DNA from: Cyclina sinensis
Lineage: Eukaryota > Mollusca > Bivalvia > Venerida > Veneridae
Length of the DNA: 64,000 bases
NCBI GenBank assembly: GCA_012932295.1
Contig: JAAONU010000006.1
Coordinates: 20,787,453-20,851,452, forward strand
Direction: 5' to 3'
Position numbers and translations under genes: made by a program. Numbering within the stretch: position 1 is the first letter of the stretch; every line of letters starts with the position of its first letter. The notes under the pieces were generated by a model, which was not told where the DNA came from, ran no database searches, and was given only the letters and a program-made list of their open reading frames with translations. This document shows, piece by piece, positions 13,660-24,589 of the stretch.

Positions 13660-16609
13660 ATGAAAACTTCTGGAAAAAGTAAAGGATTTGGCTATGTCAG
13701 CGTTGTAACGTTAATGTATTTACATATTTCTACGTGTATTCCGACTGATTTAAACTCAGAAAAAGGAATGATGAACTTCGACAGTTTAAAGGCAAACAGC
13801 GCAAAAGAAATAAATGAACTGAGGAATGAAATTATACATTTGCAAGAACGTGTTACTCAACTGGAAAAAGACACTGGCAGAAAAGAAAATTGCTTAATGC
13901 CCGGAGTGGATAATCATAAGACAGAAGACAACTCTAGCACGATCCATCGGTTGCAAAAACGAGGTATGCCATTTTGTTCTGAGTATTCAAATATATTTTT
14001 ATATTTATTCTACAAACATTGTATGTACCTAGGCAATGACGGCAAAATACCATTTTACAAAAATAATTCGTATAAATGTTTCCTTCTTAAAGCTTTTCTT
14101 ATCCGAACTAGTATCAGCCAAAGCTGGAAAAAAGTCAATGCATATTTTGAAAACGACGATCATTAAGACATATGAAAGATATAACAAACTAAAAATCTCG
14201 ACATTTGAAAAAATAAAATCGTCTATTTTGTTAACCACTGCATTTCTCAACTTACATTATTTGAGATGGTTTTTAATGTCAGAACAAAGTTTTGAATGAT
14301 GTCTAATTATTACATGTATACATCTGAAATTTGTAAAAAAAAATAAATTGGAGTCCATTGTAAATTTTCTAATGTTGACTTAGGGATAAACTCAGTAGAT
14401 TGCCTTTTTGGCAAAAATATATTGTCTAGTATAAAATACTGGGGTAATTTTATGTTATCTAAGGAATGACTAGCAATCAACATTTATGAAGCCACTAAAC
14501 ACACCAATCCAGGGGTAAAGAAAGTGTCATCTATTTTTAACTTCCGATTTTTTTTCATATAAAACTGAAAAGAGGTTCTTCTGAATAACTTTTGCCAAAT
14601 AAAATACTATTGGTAAATGACAAGTACTCCCAAAAGTAGTAATAAAAATATTTGTCTCTTCAAGAGCCACATCTTCTTCTTTTATGCCCCCGAAGGGAGA
14701 CATATAGTTTTTGAACTGTCCGTCCGTCAGTCCGTCCGAAAACTTTAACATTGGTAATAACTTAGTAAGTGGATTTACTTCATACTTGGACACAACACCC
14801 CTTTGGACAAGACCTCTCCACAGACCTATACTTGTTTGACCTTGACATCTGAATGACCTTCACCTTTAAGATCCAATTGTCGAAAAAATTAACATTGGCA
14901 ATAACTTCTTTATTAGTAAGTGGATTTACTTCATACTTGGCACAACACCCGTTTGAACAAGACCTTTCCACTGACCTATAATTATTTGACCTTGACCCCT
15001 GAATATCCAATTGTCTAAAAACTAACATTTGGCCATAACTTCCAAATTAGTGAGTGGATATACTTCATACTTAAATACAACACCCATTTGGACAAGACCT
15101 TCCCACTGACCTATATTTGTTTGACCTTGACAAAATGACCTTCACATTGAAGATCCAATTGTCCAAAAACTTTCACATTGGCTATAACTTCATAATTAGT
15201 AAGTCAAAAATACTCCAAACTTGTACACAACACCCCTTTGCACAAGGTCTTCCTACTGACCTATATTGATTTGACCTTGACCCTTGAATGACCTTCACAT
15301 AGAAGATCCAAATGTCCACAAACTTTTACATTGCCCATAACTTCCTTATTAGTAAGTGGAATTACTTCGTACTTGGACACAAGCCCATTCGGATAACACC
15401 TTCCCCCTAACCTATATTTATTTGACCTTGACCCCTAAATGACTGGTTTTCAGCTCAAAGGTCAAAGCACCACTTTTGGGGGCATTGTCATCTTACAGTG
15501 ACAGTTCTTGTTCTTGTTGATTTAAAGTGCTAATTATGTCACCTAGTAAAAGCAATTAGAACAAATCTGTCGTCACTTTAGAAAGGTTAGTCGATTTTCC
15601 TCTGACTTAAGTCCGTCTTATTTTGTATGTTTTCTATTCAAATAACAGTAAGTCGAAGCCTTTAAACGTTGCCGTAAGATAACAATTAAATTCACCTGAT
15701 TTTGACTTACGAATTTGCTTTGTTATTTGTGTTTTAATCAGATAATGATAATTTATGACAGTAAATACATGTTATACACAAATTAGCAATAACGTAAACG
15801 AGAGAAAGTTTTGCAATAATGTCCTTTTTAACACGCTTATGTAAATATATTTGATACATTTGAAAATTGAGTGCATTGTTAAGGAAATCTATTATCTAGT
15901 CCCGTCATTGTGTTAAACATTTTTCTAGATAGACATTCTATAAACAGGAAAATAATCATGTTCGAAATGTTCAACAATCAACACAGATAATGCAATTACT
16001 TTATCACTAAATAAAGCCCTTTAGGTCTTTTTTTCATTTTGAAAAAAGTATTATGTACAAGTTTGAGCATGGGACACATCCTTCAAATATGTTTACAAAT
16101 CACGTGACCAAAAAATGAGAAATATAAGGAATAATTTACTTTTTTACTTTGTTCCAGCACTGTTTAGAAGAAGGTTAAGACGTGCTCCAGAGGTTGCTTT
16201 CCAGGCATCATTAAGCAAAGAATATGCCACATTCGAGTTGTACGATGCCATCATTTTCAACGACGTTATTACAAACATCGGAGGTGCGTACAACAAACAT
16301 ACCGGCGTTTTCACTGCCCCTGTCTCTGGCACCTACAGTTTTTACACTAATATCGTTTCTGAAAGAGGACACTACATAGAAGCCGCTATACAAGTAAATA
16401 ACAAAGCAACTGTTTCAGCAATAAGTGACCACAGACTCTCGCCGAACTCAGACTATTTAGATATCTGGGACCAAGGCAATGCCGTAGCCATCTTAAGTCT
16501 TCGGAAAGAGGATAAAGTGAGTGTAACTATACAGTGGCCACAAGGGCGCCATGACATACATGGTGTTGGAAAATCTAGTTTCTCTGGCTATCTTTTAAGA
16601 GTACATTAA
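13660..16609 (+). CDS. Secreted C1q domain-containing protein, gene A (2 exons)
   Basis: Join of 13660-13963 and 16158-16609, 251 aa. The donor is 'cgag|gtatgc' and the acceptor 'ttccag|ca', with a phase-1 intron of 2194 nt. Residues 1-26 form a signal peptide (hydrophobic core YVSVVTLMYL, then STCIP). Residues about 49-72 form a short coiled coil (INELRNEIIHLQERVTQLEK). There is a sequon at N91 and a free Cys at 77. KR at 100-101 and a basic stretch RRRLRR at 105-110 precede the C1q domain (112-251), with family landmarks FNDVITN, GAYNKHTGVFTAPVSGTYSF, and SFSGYLL at the C-terminus. There is no collagen region, as in most bivalve C1qDC proteins. The inferred role is an oligomeric soluble pattern-recognition protein; the ligand is unknown. 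The start is the first ATG, 109 nt after the E-box. The intron carries an ~800-bp repeat insertion. Reading through the donor gives a false 168-residue frame. Confidence 0.9.
14690..15490. repeat. ~145-bp tandem repeat inside gene A intron
   Basis: Begins near 'tgcccccgaagggagacata' and 'gtccgtccgtcagtccgtcc'. Then come about five units marked by 'acaacacccctttggacaagacc' (near 14801, 14942, 15080, 15227, 15380) and 'tttgaccttgacccctgaatgacc'. It ends near 'caaagcaccacttttgggggcat'. It accounts for most of the extra length of this intron compared with genes C and D. Confidence 0.75.
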
Positions 16610-18499
16610 TTAAACACAAATATTTAAAATGTGTGTGCATTGAGAAAGTTCATCTCTGCGACAACTGCTGTTCTTTCCAATTCAAGGTCAATTATTTAGA
16701 GTTATCCTGTTTTGTTTTGGCTTCTCAGTTGACGCCAGCACACAGACAGATCTCGAAGTTTAATTGTGTTGTCAATTTATCTACAAAACGATACACTATT
16801 GCAATTGTCACATCAAAGCATACCATAACAAGCCGCAAGCCAAGTAGTTAACATAACGACAAATGTTTTGAAAAATCATACGAATCTTTATAATCCACAG
16901 ATACTGATATATGATTTAGGCATACCACATTAAACAAACAAATTGTGTGGTTGTGTTGCCTACGGTTGTCTGCTGTGTATCATTTCCCCTAAAAAATATG
17001 TTTCCTTAAATATCCTGTTAAAGTTCATAACCAATTGATAAACTTATTGTACATTGGAAAATATAGAATTCTAATTTCTGATCTTGGCAATTTAAGTCAG
17101 AAACTTAATTACAGTTAGTTGATTGTTTACAACTTGTATTTACAAACTTTCTGTTTTTTTTTTGTATTATATATGATCATTATATTTGTGTAGTTAAATA
17201 ACTTTAGACAAAATTTCAGCTTGACGATTTTTGACATTCTGTCTGATTTTCATTTTAGTTTTGCATATATATAATAACCTCAAAAAAACTGTTGTTTTTC
17301 GTATGTGTATTTGCAAAGGTTTACCTGTCGGACGTTGATTTGTCTGCCAAGACAATAAAAACGATTGGAATTTGTTCTGTTTCTAGCCAACGAACGACCA
17401 CTCATGGAAAAGTAATATCCTTGACTGTTTCTGTTAAAAACACATCCCAATGTTAAGAAGATAGTAAAAATCTAGAGGGAATATCACTTTTATTTCTTTG
17501 TCTTAGATATTGCAATGAAGAAGGTATTCAATGTGCCCTCAATTGCAAGAGCATCTTGTTACCTCAAACACGTGGAAAAGCTTATATGAAATATTGTAAT
17601 GTAGAAATGGTTCAATGTGCCCTCAAGAGTATGTTGTAATCTCATACAAGTGGAAAAGCTTGACGTATGAATTTATATATTTGATTTGCATTTCCTTCGG
17701 AAAATTAAAATGTTAAGTCATTTTCTGTCAAAATTAACCGCCATTATGTAAATGTCTGAAACGTTTGATTGAGAGAATGCATACCATGATTTAATTCTTC
17801 TGTAAAGTTTATATCTAATGAGAAAAGGACAATAAAGACACGATAATTTATACGCTTTTAAGGTTTATATGTGATTTTAAAATTTGCGTTAAGAACTCAG
17901 TTGTGACCTTGTAATATTAAATTGAGATCGCATTAAATAATTCTACTTTGTTTTTGACTTTGATATACATGTGTGCAATTTGTAGGTCTAAGTCAGACAT
18001 AGGGACTTCGAACAAACATTACAAAGTTTTAAGGTTGTTTTTATTTTGACATAGAATCTCATATATTTTTTGATAAATGATACCTTAGATAATAATGTAC
18101 CTTTTGTGATTTTACACTGTGTTTTTCTTATAAATCTGTATTCGAATTGTATTAATTAAATTGGCTTGTTAAATCTTATAGATTCTTTCTTATTCGTAAA
18201 GACCATATCTTGATATCATTCTTATGTAGTCTTACGTAGGTATATATATATATTTTCATGAACGCGAAACCCAACGCCTAAGTTTCTTTGTTTAAATGCA
18301 TGCACATACTCAGGAAGCTCTGTTTTTAATCAGCTACCATCACAGTAGTAGTAGCAGCAAAATATCTGCAAAACAAACACAACTTTCAACTACTTTCACT
18401 TGTACGAAAGTGCTATGATCTCGTAGTTTATACACACAGTTATTCTCGAATAAGATACATATAGCCTTTCTCAGAGTAGATACATACAGCAACTCTCAA
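16610..18499. other. 3' flank of gene A; one local tandem duplication
   Basis: AT-rich and likely includes the 3' UTR; AATAAA occurs at 17352 and 17829 among others. Around 17505-17665 a ~110-bp unit is duplicated ('caatgtgccctcaa...gtggaaaagctt'). A weak resemblance ('ttcgtaaagaccat' near 18193 and 'ttgtaaagaccat' near 43936) links this flank to that of gene C. No further gene is supported. Confidence 0.45.
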
Positions 18500-18835
18500 A
18501 TACCTTTGTGCAAAGCTTTCAGCGTTAAGTTTATCTTTAAAAGAAATATCATTGTGCAAAGCTTTCAACGTTAAGTTTACCTTCAATAGAAATATCATTG
18601 TGCGAAGCTTTCAACGTTAAGTTTACCTTCAATAGAAATATCATTGTGCGAAGCTTTCAACGTTAAATTTACCTTCAATAGAATAGCATTGTGCGAAGCT
18701 TTCAACGTTAAGTTTACTTTCAACAGAAATATCATTGTGCGAAGCTTTCAACGTTAAGTTTACCTTCAATAGAAATATCATTGTGCGAAATTTCAAGGTT
18801 AAATTTGCCTTCAGTAGAAATATCTTACTGTAAAA
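18500..18835. repeat. 46-bp minisatellite, ~7 copies
   Basis: The unit 'cattgtgcgaagctttcaac' followed by 'gttaagtttaccttcaatagaaatat' recurs about every 46 bp with few differences, and leads directly into the next array. Confidence 0.85.
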
Positions 18836-18837
18836 AA

Positions 18838-21800
18838 GGTGTAGTACAGCACAACAGACGTACTACTGTAAAACATTCACTGTACAGTTAAACATGCATA
18901 CAACAATAAAATAGATGAAGAATACTTCAACAGACATACTACTGTTAAAACAGATATAGTAAGAAAAATAAAATAGACATTTTGCCTTTAAAACGTGTAC
19001 TACAGTATCACATGCGTCGTGTAGTACAGTACAAGCGTGCTACTGCAAAACAGGTAAAGTACAGTTCAAATTTCGTGTTTCTGTAATAAAACAGGTGTAG
19101 TACAATACAACAAGCGTGCTACTGTAAAACAAGTATATTCAGTTCAAATTTCGTGTTTCTGTAATAAAACAGGTGTAGTACAGTTACAATTTCGTGTTTC
19201 TATAATAACAAAGGTGAAGTACAGTACAGCAAACATGCTGCTGTAAAACAGGTGTAGAAAAGTTGAAATATCGTGTTTCTGTAATAAAAAGGGGGTAGTA
19301 CGGTTCAAATTTCTTGTTTCTGTAATAAAACAGGTGTAGTACAGTCTAGCAAACATGCTGCTATAAAACAGGTGTAGGAAAGTTCAAATTTCGTGTTTCT
19401 GTAATAACACAGGTGTAGTACACTACAACAAGCATGCTGCTATAAAACAGGTGTAGAAAAGTTGAAATTTTGTGCTTCTGAAATAAAACAGGTGTAGTAT
19501 AGTACAACAAACATGCTGTTGTAAAACAGGTGTAGTACAGTTGAAATTTCGTATTTCTGTAATAAAACGGATGTAGTACAGTACAAAAAGCATGCTGCTG
19601 TAAAACAGGTGTAGTACAGTTGAAATTTCGTGTTTCTGTGATAACAAAGGTGTAGTACAGTACAACAAACATGCTGAGCACTGTAAAACAGTTGAAATTT
19701 CGTGTTTCTGTAATAAAACAGGTGTAGTACAGTACAACAAACATGCTGCTGTAAAACAGGTGTACTACAGTTGAAATTTCGTGTTTCTGCAATTAAACGG
19801 GTGTAGTACGGTTCAAATTTCGTGTTTCTGTAATAAAACAGGTGTAGTAAAGTACAACAAACATGCTGCTGTAATACAGGTGTAGTACAATTCAATTTTT
19901 TTGTTTCTGAAATAAAACAGGTGTAGTACAGTACTTAAAACACGCTGCTGTAAAAAAAGGTATAGTACAGTTCAAATTCTGTGTTTATGTAATAAAACGG
20001 GTACAGTACAGTTCAAATTTCGTGTTTCTGTAATAAAACTGGTATAGTACAGTTCAAATTCCGTGTTTCGGTAAAAAAACGGGTGTAGTTCAGTTCAAAT
20101 TTAGTCTTTCTGTAATAAAAGAGGTATAGTACAGTTCAAATTCCGTGTTTCTGTAATAAAACAGGTGTAGTACAGTTCAACAAAAATGTTGTTGTCCTGT
20201 AAAACAGGTGAAGTACCGTTAACATTTCGTGTTGCTGTTATATTACTGGTATAGTACAGTTCAAATTTCGTGTTTCTGTAATAAAACATGTGTATTACAA
20301 TACAACAAACATTGTGTTGTGCTGTAAAACAAGTATAGTACAGTTCAAATTTCGTGTTTCTGTAATAAAACAGGTGTAGTACAGTACAACAAGCGTGCTA
20401 CTGTAAAACAGGTGTAGTACAGTACAACAAGCGTGCTACTGTAAAACAGGTGTAGTACAGTACAACAAGCGTGCTACTGTAAAACAGCTGTAGTACAGTA
20501 CAACAAGCGTGCTACTGTAAAAAAGGTGTAGTACAGTACAACAAGCGTGCTACTGTAAAAAAGGTGTAGTACAGTACAACAAGCATGCTACTGTAAAAAA
20601 GGTGTAGTACAGTACAACAAGCGTATTACTGTAAAACAGGTATAGTACAGTACAACAAGCATGCTACTGTAAAACGGGTGTAGTACAGTACAATATGCGT
20701 GCAACTGTAAAACAAGACTTTTAGTGTTGTACAGTACAGCAAGCGTGCTACTGTAAAACAAGACTTTTAGTGTAGTACAGTACAACAAGCGTGCTACTGT
20801 AAAACCGGTATATTCAGTACAACAAGCATGCTACTGTAAAACGGGTGTAGTACAGTACAATATGCGTGCAACTGTAAAACAAGACTTTTAGTGTTGTACA
20901 GTACAGCAAGCGTGCTACTGTAAAACAAGACTTTTAGTGAAGTACAGTACAACAAGCGTGCTACTGTAAAACCGGTATATTCAGTACAACAAGCACGCTA
21001 CTGTAAAACATGTGTAGTACAGTTTTACAGACGTGCTTCTGTAAAAGAGGTATAGTACAGTACAACAACGGTTGCTACTGTAAAACAGGTATAGTATAGT
21101 ACAACAAGCGTGCTTCTGTAAAACAGGTGTAGTACAGTGCAACAAACGTGCTACTTTAAAACATGTGTAGTACAGTACAACAAGCATACTACTGTAAAAC
21201 AGGTATAGTACAGTACAACAAGCATGCTACTGTAAAACAGGTATAGTACAGTACAACAAACGTGCTACTGTAAAACAGGTATAGTACAGTACAACAAGCA
21301 TGCAACTGTAATACAGGTATAGTACAGTACAACAAGCATGCTAGTTTAAAACATTTGTAGTACAGTATTACAGACGTGCTACTGTAAAACAGATATAGTA
21401 CAGTACAACAAGCGTGCTACTGTAAAACAGGTATAGTACATTACAACAAGCATGCTACTTTAAAACATAGGTAGTACAGTTTTACAGACGTGCTACTGTA
21501 AAACAGATATAGTACAGTACAACAAGCGTGCTACTGTAAAACAGGTGAAGTACAGTACAACAAGTATGCTACTTTAAAACATGTGTAGTACTGTATTACA
21601 TACGTGCTACTGTAAAACAAGCGCATTAAAGTATAACAGAAGTGCTACTGTAAAGCATGTGTAGTACAGAAAAACATGCGTACTGCTGAAAAACAGGTGT
21701 AGTACACTGGCGTACTGCTTAAAAACATATGTAGTTCAGTAAAACTGGCGTGCTGTTGTAAAACATGTGTAGTACAGTAAAACAGGCGTACTGCTGTAAA

Positions 21801-23520
21801 ACAGATGTAGTACAGTAAAACTGGCGTGCTGTTGTAAAACATGTGTAGTACAGTAAAACAGGCGTGCTGCTGTAAAACATGTGTAGTACAGTAAAACTGG
21901 CGTGCTGTTGTAAAACATATGTAGTACAGTAAAACTGGCGTGCTGTTGTAAAACAGATGTAGTACAGTAAAACAGGCGTACTGCTGTAAAACAGATGTAG
22001 TTCAGTAAAACTGGCGTGCTGTTGTAAAACATGTGTAGTACAGTAAAACAGGCGTGCTGCTGTAAAACATGTGTAGTACAGTAAAACTGGCGTGCTGCTG
22101 TAAAACATGTGTAGTACAGTAAAACTGGCGTGCTGTTGTAAAACAGATGTAGTACAGTAAAACTGGCGTGCTGTTGTAAAACATGTGTAGTACAGTAAAA
22201 CTGGCGTGCTGCTGTAAAACATGTGTTGTACAGTAAAACTGGCGTTCTGTTGTAAAACATATGTAGTACAGTGAAACTGGCGTGCTGTTGTAAAACATGT
22301 GTAGTACAGTAAAACAGGCGTGCTGCTGTAAAACATATGTAGTACAGAAAACATGCGTGCTAGTGTTAAACAGTTGTAGTGCAAAACAAGCGTAGTGCTG
22401 TAAAACATATGTAGTACAGTAAAACATGTTTCGTACTGTAAAACAGATGTAGTACATTAAAACAGGCGCACTGCTGTAAAACATGTGTATTACAGTTAAA
22501 CATGCGTCTACTGTAAACAGGTGTAGTACAGTAGATCAGACTTGCTACCGTAAAACAGATGTAGTACGGTAAAACAGACATGCTACTGGGAAACAGGCGT
22601 GCTACTGTGAAACAGGTGTTGTACAGTACAACTGGTGTGGCAATATAAAACATATGAAGTACAGTAAATCATGCGTCCTACTGTAAAACAGATGTAGAAC
22701 AGTGAAACAGATGTGCTACCTTGAAACAGGAGTAGTACAGTGAAACAGATGTCTACTGAAAAATAGGTGTAGTTCAGTACAACAGTTCTTCTGTTGTAAA
22801 ACATGTGTTGTGCAGTAACACATGCGTCCTACAGGTTTAGTACAGAAGATCAGAAGTGCTACCATAAAACAGATGTAGTACATGCGTGCTGCTGTAAAAC
22901 ATGTGAAGTATAGTAAAACATGCGTGCTACTGTTTAACAATCGTAGTTTAGTAGAACAATCGTGCAGCTATAAAACTTGTTTAGAACAGTAGAACAGGTG
23001 TGCAATGTTAAAAACGTGCTACTGAAAAAGAAGGTGTACATTGTAGTACTGTCATAGAGTCGTGCTACTCTAAGGCAGTTATACGTTTAAACAGTCGTGC
23101 TACACCTTTTTTACATGCGTAGTACAGTACAACAGACGTACTCCTGTAAAATGTGTGCAGTATAGTAAAACATGCGCGCTATTTTAAATCAGGTGCAATA
23201 CAGTAAAACATTTTTACAAGTGTAGTACTGTACAATTACTGTAAAACAAGCGCAGTACAGCAAAACAAACGTCCTACAGTAAAACAGGCGAAGAACAGTA
23301 AACATGCGTGCATCTGTTAAGCAGGTTTAAAACAGTAAAACAGACATGCTACTGTAAACAGGTGTAGTACAGTGCAACGGACGTCCTACGTTAAAACGTG
23401 TGTAGTTTAGTAGAACAGACGTGCTACTGTAAAACAGGTGTTTCACAGTACAACAGACGTTTTACTGTAAAACAGGAATAGTACAGAATAACATGCGTGC
23501 TACTGTAAAACAGGTGCCGG
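18838..23520. repeat. 4.7-kb tandem array of 38-bp hairpin units
   Basis: The basic 38-bp unit is 'aggtgtagtacagtacaaca' followed by 'agcgtgctactgtaaaac'. Between about 19020 and 20390 it alternates with a variant ('ttcaaatttcgtgtttctgtaataaaac'), giving a ~79-bp dimer. From 20390 to 21640 it is the plain unit. From 21640 to 22500 it is a homogeneous 'aaactggcgtgctgttgt' variant, decaying towards 23520. Many units carry TACTGTA and TACAGTA as inverted arms about 12 nt apart. Minus-strand frames up to 229 codons repeat every 38 residues and are artefacts. Confidence 0.9.
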
Positions 23521-24585
23521 TGTACTGGCGGGCCACTGAAATCACTTTATCTTGGACCAAGCTTTAAAAAACCAATGGCTATCATCAGTTATACTGGAGT
23601 GGTTATGTTAAGTCATAACGATGAATAGTGGTCTGTTTTAAAGCGAAACGACTGACTGTTTTTTAGGTTTTTGATAGTGTAAATGTCAATCCATTGCCTG
23701 ATGTTGTTTTTCCTGTCTCTCGTAAAGGTTGACGGGAAATTGCAGCTGTTAAATGGTTGCCTATTTGAAAATGTTTCATGAATGTTACATATGTTAGACG
23801 ATTTCGAAGTATAATAAAACTGCCATAATATCAGATATATGCAGTCGGCACAGAAAAGAATCATTGTAAAATCAGAAATAGATATTTGATAGTTCTAGAG
23901 CATATCAAAATCGAAACGACATTAAACGGTACGAAAGACATAGAATTAACGGACTCATTTTTGACATTTAAAGGCTATAAGTGTGTTTGTGTTTTTCAAG
24001 AAAGCAATGGGATTTGTTTTGTGTCCTATATGTAACCAAATGTCAACCAACAGATACCAATAAACAGTTATTCATTTTATAGTGAATGGAATTATTTTCG
24101 TCTGCAAATAATGTAAATTTTAGTGGTCCCATACAATAAATTGCAATTAATTGAAAGTTATTTTTAGTATAATAAACGATACATGCACTCTTCTTGTTAA
24201 TATTTTAAAGACTTTTATCTCAAAGCATGTGCATATATTAATTTGCTTCCTCGAAGTTTTGAAGCATGTTAATAATAATCATGGTATTCATGCTGAGTAT
24301 TAATTATAAAAGTTGAAACTTCATGTTTAAGACTAATTGTGGATAAAGCAACTTATTACAAGGGGAAATATTTAAATATTAAACCATATGATGTATTTTA
24401 TTAAAACTTATTTTAAGTTTCTACTAGTATATTTGTTAAGATAAGTGAATAATATTTTCATATTTGATGTGAAATAACCAAATGATTAAAATAACACATC
24501 AGAAGCAGTATTGCAAATAAAAGATGTTGAAATGAGCATAAAAGTATTTCACGTATGACATCGACACAAACATTTTATATTTAGA
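23521..24585. other. AT-rich spacer between two arrays, nothing recognised
   Basis: No gene, array or inverted repeat could be supported between the 38-bp and 70-bp arrays. Confidence 0.5.
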
Positions 24586-24589
24586 CATA

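Noticed and set aside
13660..14166. Single-exon 168-residue protein at gene A exon 1
   Set aside because: It is read-through of the splice donor at 13964; the same donor position is conserved in genes C and D, which join in frame to the C1q exon.
19144..22940. Long minus-strand frames up to 229 codons rich in Tyr, Cys and Thr
   Set aside because: They repeat every 38 residues in step with the 38-bp array and are open in several frames; no start context or splice sites.
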